Positions 19,411 to 28,615 of a DNA stretch of 64,000 bases are shown one piece after another; the first letter of the stretch is position 1, and each line of letters begins with the position of its first letter. The translations under genes and the position numbers were made by a program. Origin of the DNA: Capsaspora owczarzaki ATCC 30864 (Eukaryota > Opisthokonta > Filasterea); contig NW_011887300.1 of NCBI RefSeq assembly GCF_000151315.2, positions 685,310-749,309 of the forward strand, read 5' to 3'. The notes below the pieces were generated by a model, which ran no database searches, was not told the origin of the DNA, and worked only from the letters and a program-made list of their open reading frames with translations.

Positions 19411-20520
19411 ATGACTCGCACACGCAGTCAGTCCACGTCCCGCGTGGCTCCCAGACAGCCCCCGGTATGGCTGCGTCCAACTTCACCAAAAAGACCGCTG
19501 CCCGTGCTGGACAAGATGCCCAGGGAGGTCATCCGCGGTCAAGTGCTCGCGTTGCGAAATGCTGGCCTCTCCTACAACAAGATCGCCACCCAGCTTCACC
19601 TCCCACGTTCTACAGTGATCAGCATCACCCAACGTTTCTCGGGAAGGGCGACGACGAGCGACAGCCCCCGCCCCGGTCGCCCCAGCAAGCTCAAGTCATT
19701 TCACCGCATCAACATTGTAGCACAGATCCTCCTCGATGAGTCCGACACCGCACCCGAAGTGGCCGCCACTATGCGCACATTGTCCAAAGTTCGTGTCTCT
19801 CCATGCACGATAAGAAGGGTGCTGCATGGTGCAGGACTTGTCAACGGAGCGAAGGTCAAAAAAGCCCTCTTGAAAGAGACACACAAAGAGCGACGCTTGG
19901 CCTTTGCACTCGCTCATCAGCATTGGACCGTCGATGACTGGCTGAGGGTCGTCTTCTCTGACGAGACTGCTCTCTATCTCTGCAAGAACAACAACTGTGG
20001 ACCGGTTGGCGAAACGTTGACCGATCGATGCGTGCAGGGCACGGTCAAGTTCGGCGGTGGCCATATCAATGTTTGGGGCGCCATCTCTCGTTTCGGAATT
20101 TCGCTTTTCTGCGAGGTCGGCGACGTCATGAACGGCGACACCTACCTCTCAGTTTTGGAGAGCGAGTTGCTAGCAAGCATTCGCGTGTGGAACAACAAAA
20201 ACGAGATGATTTTCATGCATGACAATACCCCTTGTCACAAAAGAAAAGATGTGGCCAAGTGGTTCGAAACCAATCAGATCACCGTCCTGGACTGGCCTGC
20301 GAACTCTCCCGACCTCAACCCCATCGAAAATGCGTGGAACATGGTCAAGAACAAGATCTACCAGGAGAGGGAGATCAAGAGCAAGGCCGCGTTGTGGGAA
20401 CGCTTCCAAGCGGTCTACGAAGAAGTGCTCACGCCAGAGGTCTGCCGCGATCTCATTTCATCGATGCCGCGCCGCATTCAAGCTGTGATAGATGCCAATG
20501 GTGGTTATACCAAGTACTGA
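19411..20520 (+). CDS. Tc1/mariner transposase, DD34E
   Basis: From ATG 19411 the product is 369 residues. An N-terminal paired-like DNA-binding part has two helix-turn-helix units (LRNAGLSYNKIATQLHLPRS and a second after RPSKL). The catalytic domain has VVFSDETALYLCK (first Asp), FMHDNTPCHKRKD (second Asp) and NSPDLNPIENAWN (Glu), with 34 residues between the last two acids. It ends DANGGYTKY. These residues coordinate the metal ions for cut-and-paste transposition at TA. Compared with the copy at 7.5-8.7 kb it is a few residues shorter just after the first catalytic Asp (CGPVGETLTDR against SGRVWRVWGAPLDDR), which might affect activity. No stop or frameshift is present. Confidence 0.93.
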   Translation: MTRTRSQSTSRVAPRQPPVWLRPTSPKRPLPVLDKMPREVIRGQVLALRNAGLSYNKIATQLHLPRSTVISITQRFSGRATTSDSPRPGRPSKLKSFHRINIVAQILLDESDTAPEVAATMRTLSKVRVSPCTIRRVLHGAGLVNGAKVKKALLKETHKERRLAFALAHQHWTVDDWLRVVFSDETALYLCKNNNCGPVGETLTDRCVQGTVKFGGGHINVWGAISRFGISLFCEVGDVMNGDTYLSVLESELLASIRVWNNKNEMIFMHDNTPCHKRKDVAKWFETNQITVLDWPANSPDLNPIENAWNMVKNKIYQEREIKSKAALWERFQAVYEEVLTPEVCRDLISSMPRRIQAVIDANGGYTKY

Positions 20521-20684
20521 AGTGGAGCGGAGGCGCTGCGACACGTTGTTTGTGTGCCATGTAATGCTTTGTGAAAATTGGGCAAAAAATCCGCTCTTTT
20601 TCTGTTTTGTTTAGTTTTCATTTTTGTCTGTTCTCGCTTCGAATCTTAACTCCCAGCCCGCTGCTTCACTTCTAAAATGTGTCT

Positions 20685-20799
20685 GGTACACCGTACCATG
20701 AATGAACATTCCGCGGGCGAGACGGAAAGCAACACAGGTCCCAGGGAGGGCGAAAAAGTGAAAAAAAGAGGGGGGGTCGAAATTTAATGATCGGGATAG
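20685..20799 (-). repeat. Right terminal inverted repeat of Tc1/mariner copy 2
   Basis: This 115-bp segment is the exact reverse complement of 19159-19273, including matching runs of seven C and seven T. It is much longer than the 30-bp repeat of the other mariner in the window. Confidence 0.93.
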
Positions 20800-20927
20800 T
20801 ATTAAAAAGAGGACTGCCGCAGCAAGTCCACTGGTCAAGTCGGCATCGGTGTTGCCGACGTCGCGTCCTGGGTCCACACCGGTGGGCCCTTCATACTCTT
20901 CTCCGCGGGAAGGACCGGGAGAGTAGA

Positions 20928-21060
20928 GTGTCAGGACCCGCAGGCTCTGCGGTCCCAGCTGGGTCGCTCTTTGCTAAGAAGACTCGGCGTTGATGTCTTT
21001 GTATTGTTTGCATGCATTTGGAATTGCAGTTCAGTCTGCAAAGTGAAATAAAACACACTT
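20928..21060 (+). repeat. Possible LTR fragment (end uncertain)
   Basis: A purine-rich run (GGACCGGGAGAGTAGAG) is directly followed by TGTCAGGACCCGCAGG, which looks like a polypurine tract and LTR start. The first 20 bases recur at 23326-23345, after which the two diverge. The far end was not found, so the limit given is arbitrary. If real it is a decayed LTR-element relic. Confidence 0.3.
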
Positions 21061-21778
21061 TTCTACAACAGCATTGCCTGGCTAACCCTACCAAGGTCTC
21101 ACTTGATGTTAAACATATCCGACATAAAGATACTCAAATACGTCATCGCTGGGAGGCTCGCTGGGTTGAACTTGAACCTCCCAGCCCTCGCGCATTTGTC
21201 GGATGACAGGATGACTCGCTGGCCAGATTGTCATAAGTCGAATGGTCGAATCGACGAAAGTCGGTTTCGCAGCACATTCCACAGCGGAAAAATTTTTTAC
21301 CGGAATCCGACCGGAATCCGCACCGGAAAAATTAGAATTCCGCGGAATCTCTCTTTTGCCCCGGATTTCGACCGGATTTCGACATGCTTGTCCGACATGG
21401 TTTGGCGACGTTTGATTGGTAATGACTTTTTCTTGTCTAAAATATTAATAAAAATATTTTTAATATTTTATTTTATTTTTTTGCGTTGCTACATTTGGAC
21501 GAAAATACAAAAATCTCAGATCGCCCCCGCCTGCACCTCCTGATGCTTTTACCCGGGTGGACGGCTTGCCTGACAACACGCTGGCCACGCGTTTGGCCAC
21601 GCGGTTGGGCACGCGGTTGGGCACGCTGTTGGACTCGAGCACTCGGTGGGCGGATCGGAACTTCGCTTCGCTCCTCCGTGCTGACTCGTGCCTGTTCAAC
21701 CAGGAATCACACATTAGTCACTGTTCTTTCTCGTGCACTACAGCTGACGGGCGGGAACTTACACGTTTTCTAGGACGG

Positions 21779-21980
21779 CTGCTGTTGTCGATGCTGGCGC
21801 TGTTGTCGATGCTGCTGTTGTCGATGCTGCTGTTGTCGATGCTGCTGTTGTCGATGCTGCTGTTGTCGATGCTGCTGTTGTCGATGCTGCTGTTGTCGAT
21901 GCTGGCGCTGTTGTCGATGCTGCTGTTGTCGATGCTGCTGGTTTCGATGCTGCTGTTTACTATGCTGCTGTCGTCGATCC
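21779..21980. repeat. 15-bp minisatellite, about 13 copies
   Basis: The unit CTGCTGTTGTCGATG repeats in tandem with a few variants and two 18-bp units (CTGGCGCTGTTGTCGATG). On the minus strand it would read as Ser-Ile-Asp-Asn-Ser repeats, but no gene context supports translation. Confidence 0.85.
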
Positions 21981-23559
21981 CGATATCATTGTAGTCTCCA
22001 CTTAGATCAGTGTGGCTATTGATGTCTAGGAGGGGCCGTGACACTTGTGGTCTGGCATTCAGTAGTACTGCAAAGCCAGCAGTTTTTTGTATCCCGCGCG
22101 CCGATTCATACACCTATCAAAAAAGCATCATCGCATAAGTACAAAAAAAATCGTCTTTTTGGCGCCAACTTTCGTCTTTTTGGCGCGAACTTTTCGAAAA
22201 AAAACATTTTCCCGCCATTTTACTCCCTCTCTGTTCCAAAGTTTGGTGTTTTCCCCGCTCTCTCGTGCTTCTGCAGTTCCTTCGCGACTCACCCTGCATC
22301 CAACTGGTGGATTCGACCGAGGCCGATGCTTTCCGCGCATCCGCACGGTCGCCATCGATCTGCAGGGAGCAGAACGACCAGAGATCTCTTCGTTCTTTTT
22401 TTTTTCTTTTTTCTTTTGTCTTTTTTTCTTTTTCTTTTTTTTCCCTCTTTCCCTCTGTCCTGCCCTCCTCCTGACATCTGCAGAGCTTGCTTGTAGTGGC
22501 GTTTGCACAAACAGAGAGTGGCAAAGCTCAAAAACAGGCAAGCATCGCAAGTCGCCCGGCGCTCTGCGGTGTTCGCCTTCTTCTACGTTTTTCTTTCCCC
22601 AGGAAACACTAATGAGCACATTGTTACCGTCGGCCATTGCGATCTACACTCGATGCCACAAAAAAAAATAAATAAAAATAAAAAGACTGAATGAGTCGAG
22701 CTTGGACGAAAAGATAAAAATAAAAATTAAAACAAAAATAAAAATAATCAAAAAATTAAAAAAAATACAAAAATTAAAAAAAAAAGGAAAGAAAACCACC
22801 CAGGTTCGAACCTGGTCCTGAAAACCAGCAAAAAGTGCCGAGACGACTTGCTAGCAAGCAGCTCGACGTCAATCATGGGCGAAATGGGTTTCGATCGTAG
22901 GCTTCAAACTTAGGATTACCATCTGGCTCCAATCGTACCTATTTTAACAATAATATGTTCATCTAAATGCCGCAATACTATAAGACGAGAAAAGGCGCAC
23001 GAAACGATGTGGCAAGACGCATAAATGGTGCCGACAAGCTCGACTGCTTCGTTTCATCGTTGTTTTTGCCGCTGCATTGTCCCCGCCCGCCCCGCCTCCT
23101 GGATAGAGTAATGTTGTTTTGAATGCTCGTTGTAACGGTGTATCGTGATGTCGTGGATCGGGCGTAGTTTCGGTGTTGGTCAAGGAAGAGTGGTTGCGAC
23201 AAACAAGCGTTCTTTCAACACACCATTTCAACTCCACTGTTCGGATTATCCCATCATCAAGCCGAGAGAACCCGGTTATTTCACTCATGCATTACACACG
23301 TTAGCACTACACCCCAAATATTATGTCAGGACCCGCAGGCTCTAGGCCTTCGAAAGCGAAATTCAAGTCGGCCCAAGAAGCAGCCAACAATGAAAGCTTG
23401 TTTATTGGCGCACACTGCTCGCTCGGTGTGACCTTTGACTTTGTTTCCATTGTAAAAATATATTTACAAGGGATCTGAACCAGGCAACGACTAACTACCG
23501 CGGATTTGCCAGTGATACGATCAAGGAAAGTGACCGATTTGCGCTCACTCATTTTTTTT

Positions 23560-25353
23560 ATGTCTCAAGCTTGGCGTTCCTTTGAGCGGTGCATCTGCAG
23601 CCAGTGCGGAGACGACTTTCACAAAGATCCATGTACTTCGGTACACGTATGGATGACAGATGAAGCGAGAAGTCGCCATCGCCAGAGCAATCAGCCGAAC
23701 ACGGGAGTCTGCCCATGTAATTACTGCACCGTGTCGGCCATCTAGCAGTTCGCTTTTGGCAACGGCCCTTTCAAGCAAGTTAACCGGTCAACTTTCTACA
23801 ACCACACCAAAACACGTCCATATGCAACCGTCGCTTCTGTCCTCGTGGAATTCCCCGCGATGCAACAGCGCTTCGAGGCGCACTTTGGAGTGGGGCAAAC
23901 TGTTCCCATGGAGGTAGATCCTGCTCTCTCGGGTCCGCGACCGCTCGTATCCGAGCCAGCTGCCATGGAAGTGGATGACTACGGTGATGACTCTGGCGAC
24001 ATTTCTCGAGACTCAATGGTAAGGGTTGCCGCGAAGCTCGCAACGAGCGGTGCGAGCACAAACAGTCATCACTCATCCTTCTGTTCTTCTGTTCTTAGGA
24101 TGTCGAACGCGACAATGACAATGATTACGAAACGGAAGACGAAGCTAACGAAGCTGACGTTACTGAGAACGATGCCACGAACAACGCCACGAGCGAGCCG
24201 ACTGCACCACCGGCAGCGCCCGAACCCGAACCACAACCGACAAGCCCTAACGATCGCCTGGCTGCTGCATACCGGCTTCTTATCCAGTCTCTGCATAGCA
24301 TCAAAGATAAAGTCACAAAAGTTGTCTTCATCAACATAAACGCCTGGAATCCATCAACTGGCCTTCCTTTGTTATGCGGAAGCCTCGACAGTGCACTGTC
24401 TACCACAAGTCGTACAATGCCGAGGAGATGCTCAACTTCGTCCTGGTTTGCGGCAAGCACATCTTTCTGGGATTGGTGACCAAGAGCGTGCAAAACATCT
24501 GGTGGCCATGTCCAAGGTGGTTCAGGTCGACAACGACTCGATTGCCTCGCTCGCGAAACTGTCAAACGAGACCATCAAGAGCGTTACTGCAATCTTTAGG
24601 ACTTGTAATGTGCCCATTACTACCCACCATCTGTCCCATCTGGCCTGGGCTTGCCAGCAACACGGCCCGCCTGCACATGTATCGACATTTCCGTTCGAGC
24701 GCGCAATCAACCGCTACGGCCGCCTCATCCGTCCTGGTCCACATGATGACATTGTTCCAAGACTGGTAGCCAGAATAGTCAAGCACGTCGACGATGTGGT
24801 TCCCTACGTTGCTGGTCGCGAGTTTGGCGTGCTGACTCGCTGTCCTGTTACTCCAGAGAAGGTCGATAACATCGTGACCAGTGTGCTCACACGCGAGAAT
24901 AGAGGTTCGTCTGTTACGGTCTTCACAGCGGCCCTGCGGAGGGCGCAACTCCAGGGACAAGTTCACGCGTTCAAAACGTTGAAGATGTCATTGTGGGGCT
25001 CGCGATCTGTTTCGCTCGCCAAGGTCGGCTGCGAGGCAGTTCTTCAGATTGGGCCCGTGTTTGCCAAGCCAGCCATGTTTTGGCGTGTCGAGCAAACGAT
25101 CTACGTTGAGATTGAAGTGTACTACCGGCCGACCGGTTTCGAGTATGGCAGAAATCCCGTTTACACGTCACGGGCCCCCCACACCCACGAAATCGCGCTT
25201 CTCGAACCATTTGGCTGCAGCGGCTACTGTCACGCATTAACACCCGACCAACTCGAGGGGCTGAGGCAGACATTCCCACTGGAAGACCGTCCGTCAAGCT
25301 TGAATGAAAACCTATTCATCTTCGTTCCATGGCATTTGAATATGCGTGACTAA
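23560..25353 (+). pseudogene. CACTA/Plavaka-type transposase relic lacking the catalytic core
   Basis: The N-terminal piece from ATG 23560 has a Cys-rich segment (CICSQCGDDFHKDPCTSVHV) and, after a probable short intron, NRSTFYNHTKT, similar to the VSRxTYYRH-like motif before CACTA/Plavaka transposases. An acidic linker is interrupted by a GT-AG intron (24019-24098). The C-terminal part has YHKSYNAEEMLNF, then HHLSHLAWACQQHGPP and FPFERAINRYGRL, the DUF4218-like region that follows the transposase in these families. The frame changes twice between about 24365 and 24510. The central DDE region found in autonomous elements is missing, so this looks like an internally deleted, decayed copy. A domesticated host gene is possible but the frameshifts argue against it. 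No clear CACTA terminal repeats were found. Confidence 0.55.
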
Positions 25354-25755
25354 TAGGTGTTCATTGTTGAGTGTATTTGTCTATATTCTAATAGAATGAG
25401 AGCTATATCCTGAGTGGAGATGCGGTGCAATTGGTGCAATTGGTGCAGTCATTTGGCTGGCGGGGCTCGACAGCGCTCCTGCGTCTATCCGACCGTCCCC
25501 GTCCGCCCTCGCCTCGAAAACAAGGTTTCCAGACCCGTGTCACATCATCCGACATGTAAAGGCGCGAGCTGAGCTTGCCTGGAGCGCAGGAGCATGGTTG
25601 TGCTGATCCCAATGGTCCGCCAGCCAATCCAGCCTCATCGTCGGTTTGCGGTCCAGCACGGTCCCTGCTGTCCGAATTCAACAACAGTGCACTACAATCG
25701 ACACATACATCACAGTGCAAGTGAAAAAAGCGAGCCAAACTGACGAATTCGAGTC

Positions 25756-28136
25756 TCAAGACGATGAGGGGAAAACGAGCGAAAAAACTGGACTGACCGG
25801 AATCCGGTAAAATTTTCCACTGTGTTCGTATCGAACAACACCTTGCTCATCTCGAATAGTCAAGTAAAACACGCAGTTCTGTTTCGACTTGCCTTCTGTG
25901 CTCTTGTCCCGAAGCACCTGAATTACTTTCACGCGGATCGAATTCCCATTGATGCTCTGAGGCACTGTCACTTTCAGAACACCATCGGCGGTCCCTTCAA
26001 TCAAATTCACTCGTTCCACGCCTTGCCAATAATATGCCTCGTCCATGATGAGATCAGCAATCTCAGCTGGTAGTGCAGGTAGAGATGCGGACTGATTCTC
26101 CAGCTCCAACCCGCTGGTCAGCATTCGGAACACGATCTGCAGGTCTTCAGCAGTTGCCAATCGTGGACGTAAGGCAAACGCAAGTGGGTTTATCTGGTAA
26201 TTGAGTCTATGCGACGAACAAGCAGCAGGATGCATCAGCAGTCAGCGAAGCCGCTCCACTGCTTGGAGAAGCATTGAATGAGCATCAAGGGCTCGAAACA
26301 CGTACTTCAGTTCAGTCAAAGGGCGTGCGTCCTGAATTGCCTGAGCCGCAACCTTGCCAATGCAATTAAAAGCTAGACTGTTTCTCGACAAGTAAGCAAC
26401 GAGACAAGAGGCAAGCTCTGATCGACTCTGACTTAAAGTTCAATACGAGCAACGAGCAGAGCAACATACTTGAGCTTCTTCACCGATGTGTTCACCTTGA
26501 GCGCTTCAGCAATCGCCTTCGCTCCTTCATCACCAATCTGATTTACGTTCAGGCTGTCCATTTTCATAGGTGAGCTCTTGAATGCCCTCTGTTAAATCAT
26601 CCAAGCATCTGTCAAAATAAGATGACTTACTTGTGCTCGGTCAATGACGTGTTCACTTTGAGTGCTTCAGCAATCGCCATCATGCCAAGATTGCCGATCT
26701 GATTCTTACCCAGGCTGTCCAAGTCCCATCTCTCATTGAGCACTCTGCTTACCCTCTGCTGGAATCAGTCAAAGTGAGATGCCTTACTCGAGCGCAGTCA
26801 ACGTCGTGTTCACTTTGAGTGCCTCAGCAATGGGCGTTGCTCCAGCATCGCTAATCCGATTGTCACCAAGACTGTCCATCTCCTCCATCAGTGAGCACTT
26901 CTACTGTCATGTGTCACCCACTCACATGCATCACGTTCAAGCGAGATGCCTTACTAGAGCTCAGACAGAGTCTTGTTGACTTTGAGTGTTTCCGCAATCG
27001 CCTGCGCTCCAGCTTCGCCAATCTGATTCTGGTCCAAGCTGTCCATCCTCTCCTTCAGTGAGCACTCTCAATGCCGGGCTGAAACCAGCCACTCACATCA
27101 AAGCGAGATGCTTTACTAGAGCCGAGTGACTGTCGTGTTCACTTTGAGTGCTTCAGCAATCGCCTGCGCTCCAGCATCGCCAATCTGATTTTTGCCTAGA
27201 CTGTTCATGCCTCCATCCGTGAGCACTCTGTATTGTCACTGGATGACTCACTCACATGCATCAGTTCAAGCGAGATGCCTTACTCAAGCGTGGTCACAGT
27301 CGTGTTCACCTTGAGTGCTTCAGCGATTGCCCGCGCGCCTGCGTCGCCAATCTGGTTGTCACCAAGACTGTCCTAGACATCAGCAAAGACTCTGTATAAC
27401 CACTGGATTGTCGCTCACATGCATCACGTTCAAGCGAGATGCCTTACTTGAGCCAAGTCAGCGTCGCGTTCACTTTGAGTGCCTCAGCAATCGCGTTTGC
27501 GCCAATCTGATTTTCGCTCAGACTGTCCTAGACATCAGCAAAGACTCTGTAGGACCTCTGGATTACTGACTCACATGCATCACCAAACGTGATTTTGCCT
27601 ACCCGAGCGAAGTCACCGACGTGTTCACCTTGAGTGTCTCAGCAATCGTTCGCGCGCCTGCGTCGCCAATCTGGTTCCCATATAAGCTGTCCTCTCTCCG
27701 TCAATAATACATCTCAATGCCAATTATTGGATCAGCCACTCACATGCATATTCAAGCGAGATGCTTTACAAGAGCTCAGTCAGCGTCGTGTTCACTTTGA
27801 GTGTCTCAGCAATCGTTCGCGCGCCTGCATCGTCAATCTGATTCTTCCCCAGACTGTCCTCGACATCAGCGAAGACTCTGTATTGTCACTGGATTCCTCG
27901 CTCGCATCCATCAGTTCGAGCGAGATGCCTTACTCAAGCCAAGTCACCATCGCGTTCACTCTGAGTGCCTCAGCAATCGCCTTCGCGCCAGCATCGCCAA
28001 TCTCTTCCTCTGGCAACCTTTCCTCCATGCAGTACAGTCAATACGCGCGCAGTCACACTGTTGCTTTAGCTTCGGCTACTAACCTCAGGTATCCTCTCGC
28101 ATTCCTGACTTTATCATACAACTCGCACGACAGCAT
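25756..28136 (-). CDS. LRR (ribonuclease-inhibitor type) protein 2, with intact C-terminal domain
   Basis: Exon 1 (28084-28136, MLSCELYDKVRNARGYLR) matches the N-terminus of LRR protein 1. Exon 2 (27934-28017) begins the repeats; eleven one-LRR exons follow down to about 26290, each with core IGDAGAxAIAEALKVN and phase-2 GT-AG introns. One repeat (near 27500) lacks the DAGA residues and the last (CIGKVAAQAIQDARPLTEL) is short. The final exon (about 26210 down to 25756) encodes RLNYQINPLAFALRPRLATA followed by LPALPAEIADLIMDEAYYWQ and a probable beta-rich region (VNLIEGTADGVLKVTVPQSI). The start of this region resembles F-box-like LPxEI-x-x-LI motifs, but I do not assign a family. A donor-like GTCAGT after ...KFYRIP (about 25802) may lead to further exons down to 25690, so the exact C-terminus is uncertain. 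Confidence 0.72.
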
Positions 28137-28140
28137 GTTG

Positions 28141-28174
<34 letters not shown>

Positions 28175-28615
28175 CAACGAAAGAAGACTGAAAAACTCAA
28201 CTGAGCTGGATGGAAAGCTGAAAGAGAAGGCAAAAAGACGAAGCGAACACGTTCGAATGTCGCTTTGAAACAGACAGCTGATAACGCACCGTTTTGAGTA
28301 GCACATTAACGAAGGGCAGCTGTCTATGAACGCGAGTCATCGTTCGCCAAGTGTCGTCGGAACATGCCATATCGATGGAAACAACTCCACTGCTGCGTTA
28401 ATATGCGTTGTAGAATGCGGAAACTAGTGGAAGCAAAAAGCTGTTTGCCCCTCCTCGGTGATTACGACAAGTGTGGATTACACCTGATTGACTGTACAAG
28501 TCTCTCGTTCTGGAAAAGCATTGCCTGCAAGCGCTCTCGTAATTGATTAAATACAACAACGGTGCAAATTCATTTCTCCTTTAGAGCCAAGCAACGAAAG
28601 TCGGTAGCAAGCGCG
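28137..28615. other. Intergenic with a poly-A run
   Basis: A 31-base A run lies at about 28142-28172. The remainder separates the LRR gene start from the GTPBP3 stop; small frames have no support. Confidence 0.5.

Larger units (their letters stand above)
19159..20799 (+). mobile_element. Tc1/mariner DNA transposon (copy 2), intact-looking
   Basis: A 1641-bp element with perfect 115-bp terminal inverted repeats (19159-19273 and 20685-20799) starting CTATCCCGATCATTAAAT, flanked by TA (19157-19158, 20800-20801), and one open transposase frame. Perfect long repeats and an unbroken gene suggest recent transposition and possible current activity. It sits in the upstream region of the SANT gene. 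Confidence 0.95.
20802..23559. other. Repeat-rich stretch without a recognised gene
   Basis: It holds an LTR-like start at 20928, a 15-bp minisatellite (21779-21980), pyrimidine-rich DNA (22380-22455), an A/T-rich block (22665-22790) and a B-box-like palindrome near 22804. Frames here are short and low-complexity. Nothing is convincing as a host gene. Confidence 0.5.

Noticed and set aside
22790-22880. tRNA-like B box (palindrome CCAGGTTCGAACCTGG) suggesting a tRNA gene or SINE
   Set aside because: No acceptor stem, anticodon arm or A box could be folded on either strand; the T-arm would have a mismatch or a six-base loop. Left as a chance palindrome or very decayed relic.
23309-25420. CACTA-type terminal repeats around the transposase relic (CACTACACCCC on the left)
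   Set aside because: The right side gives CACTCAGGATATAG, which does not match beyond four bases, and no target duplication was found.
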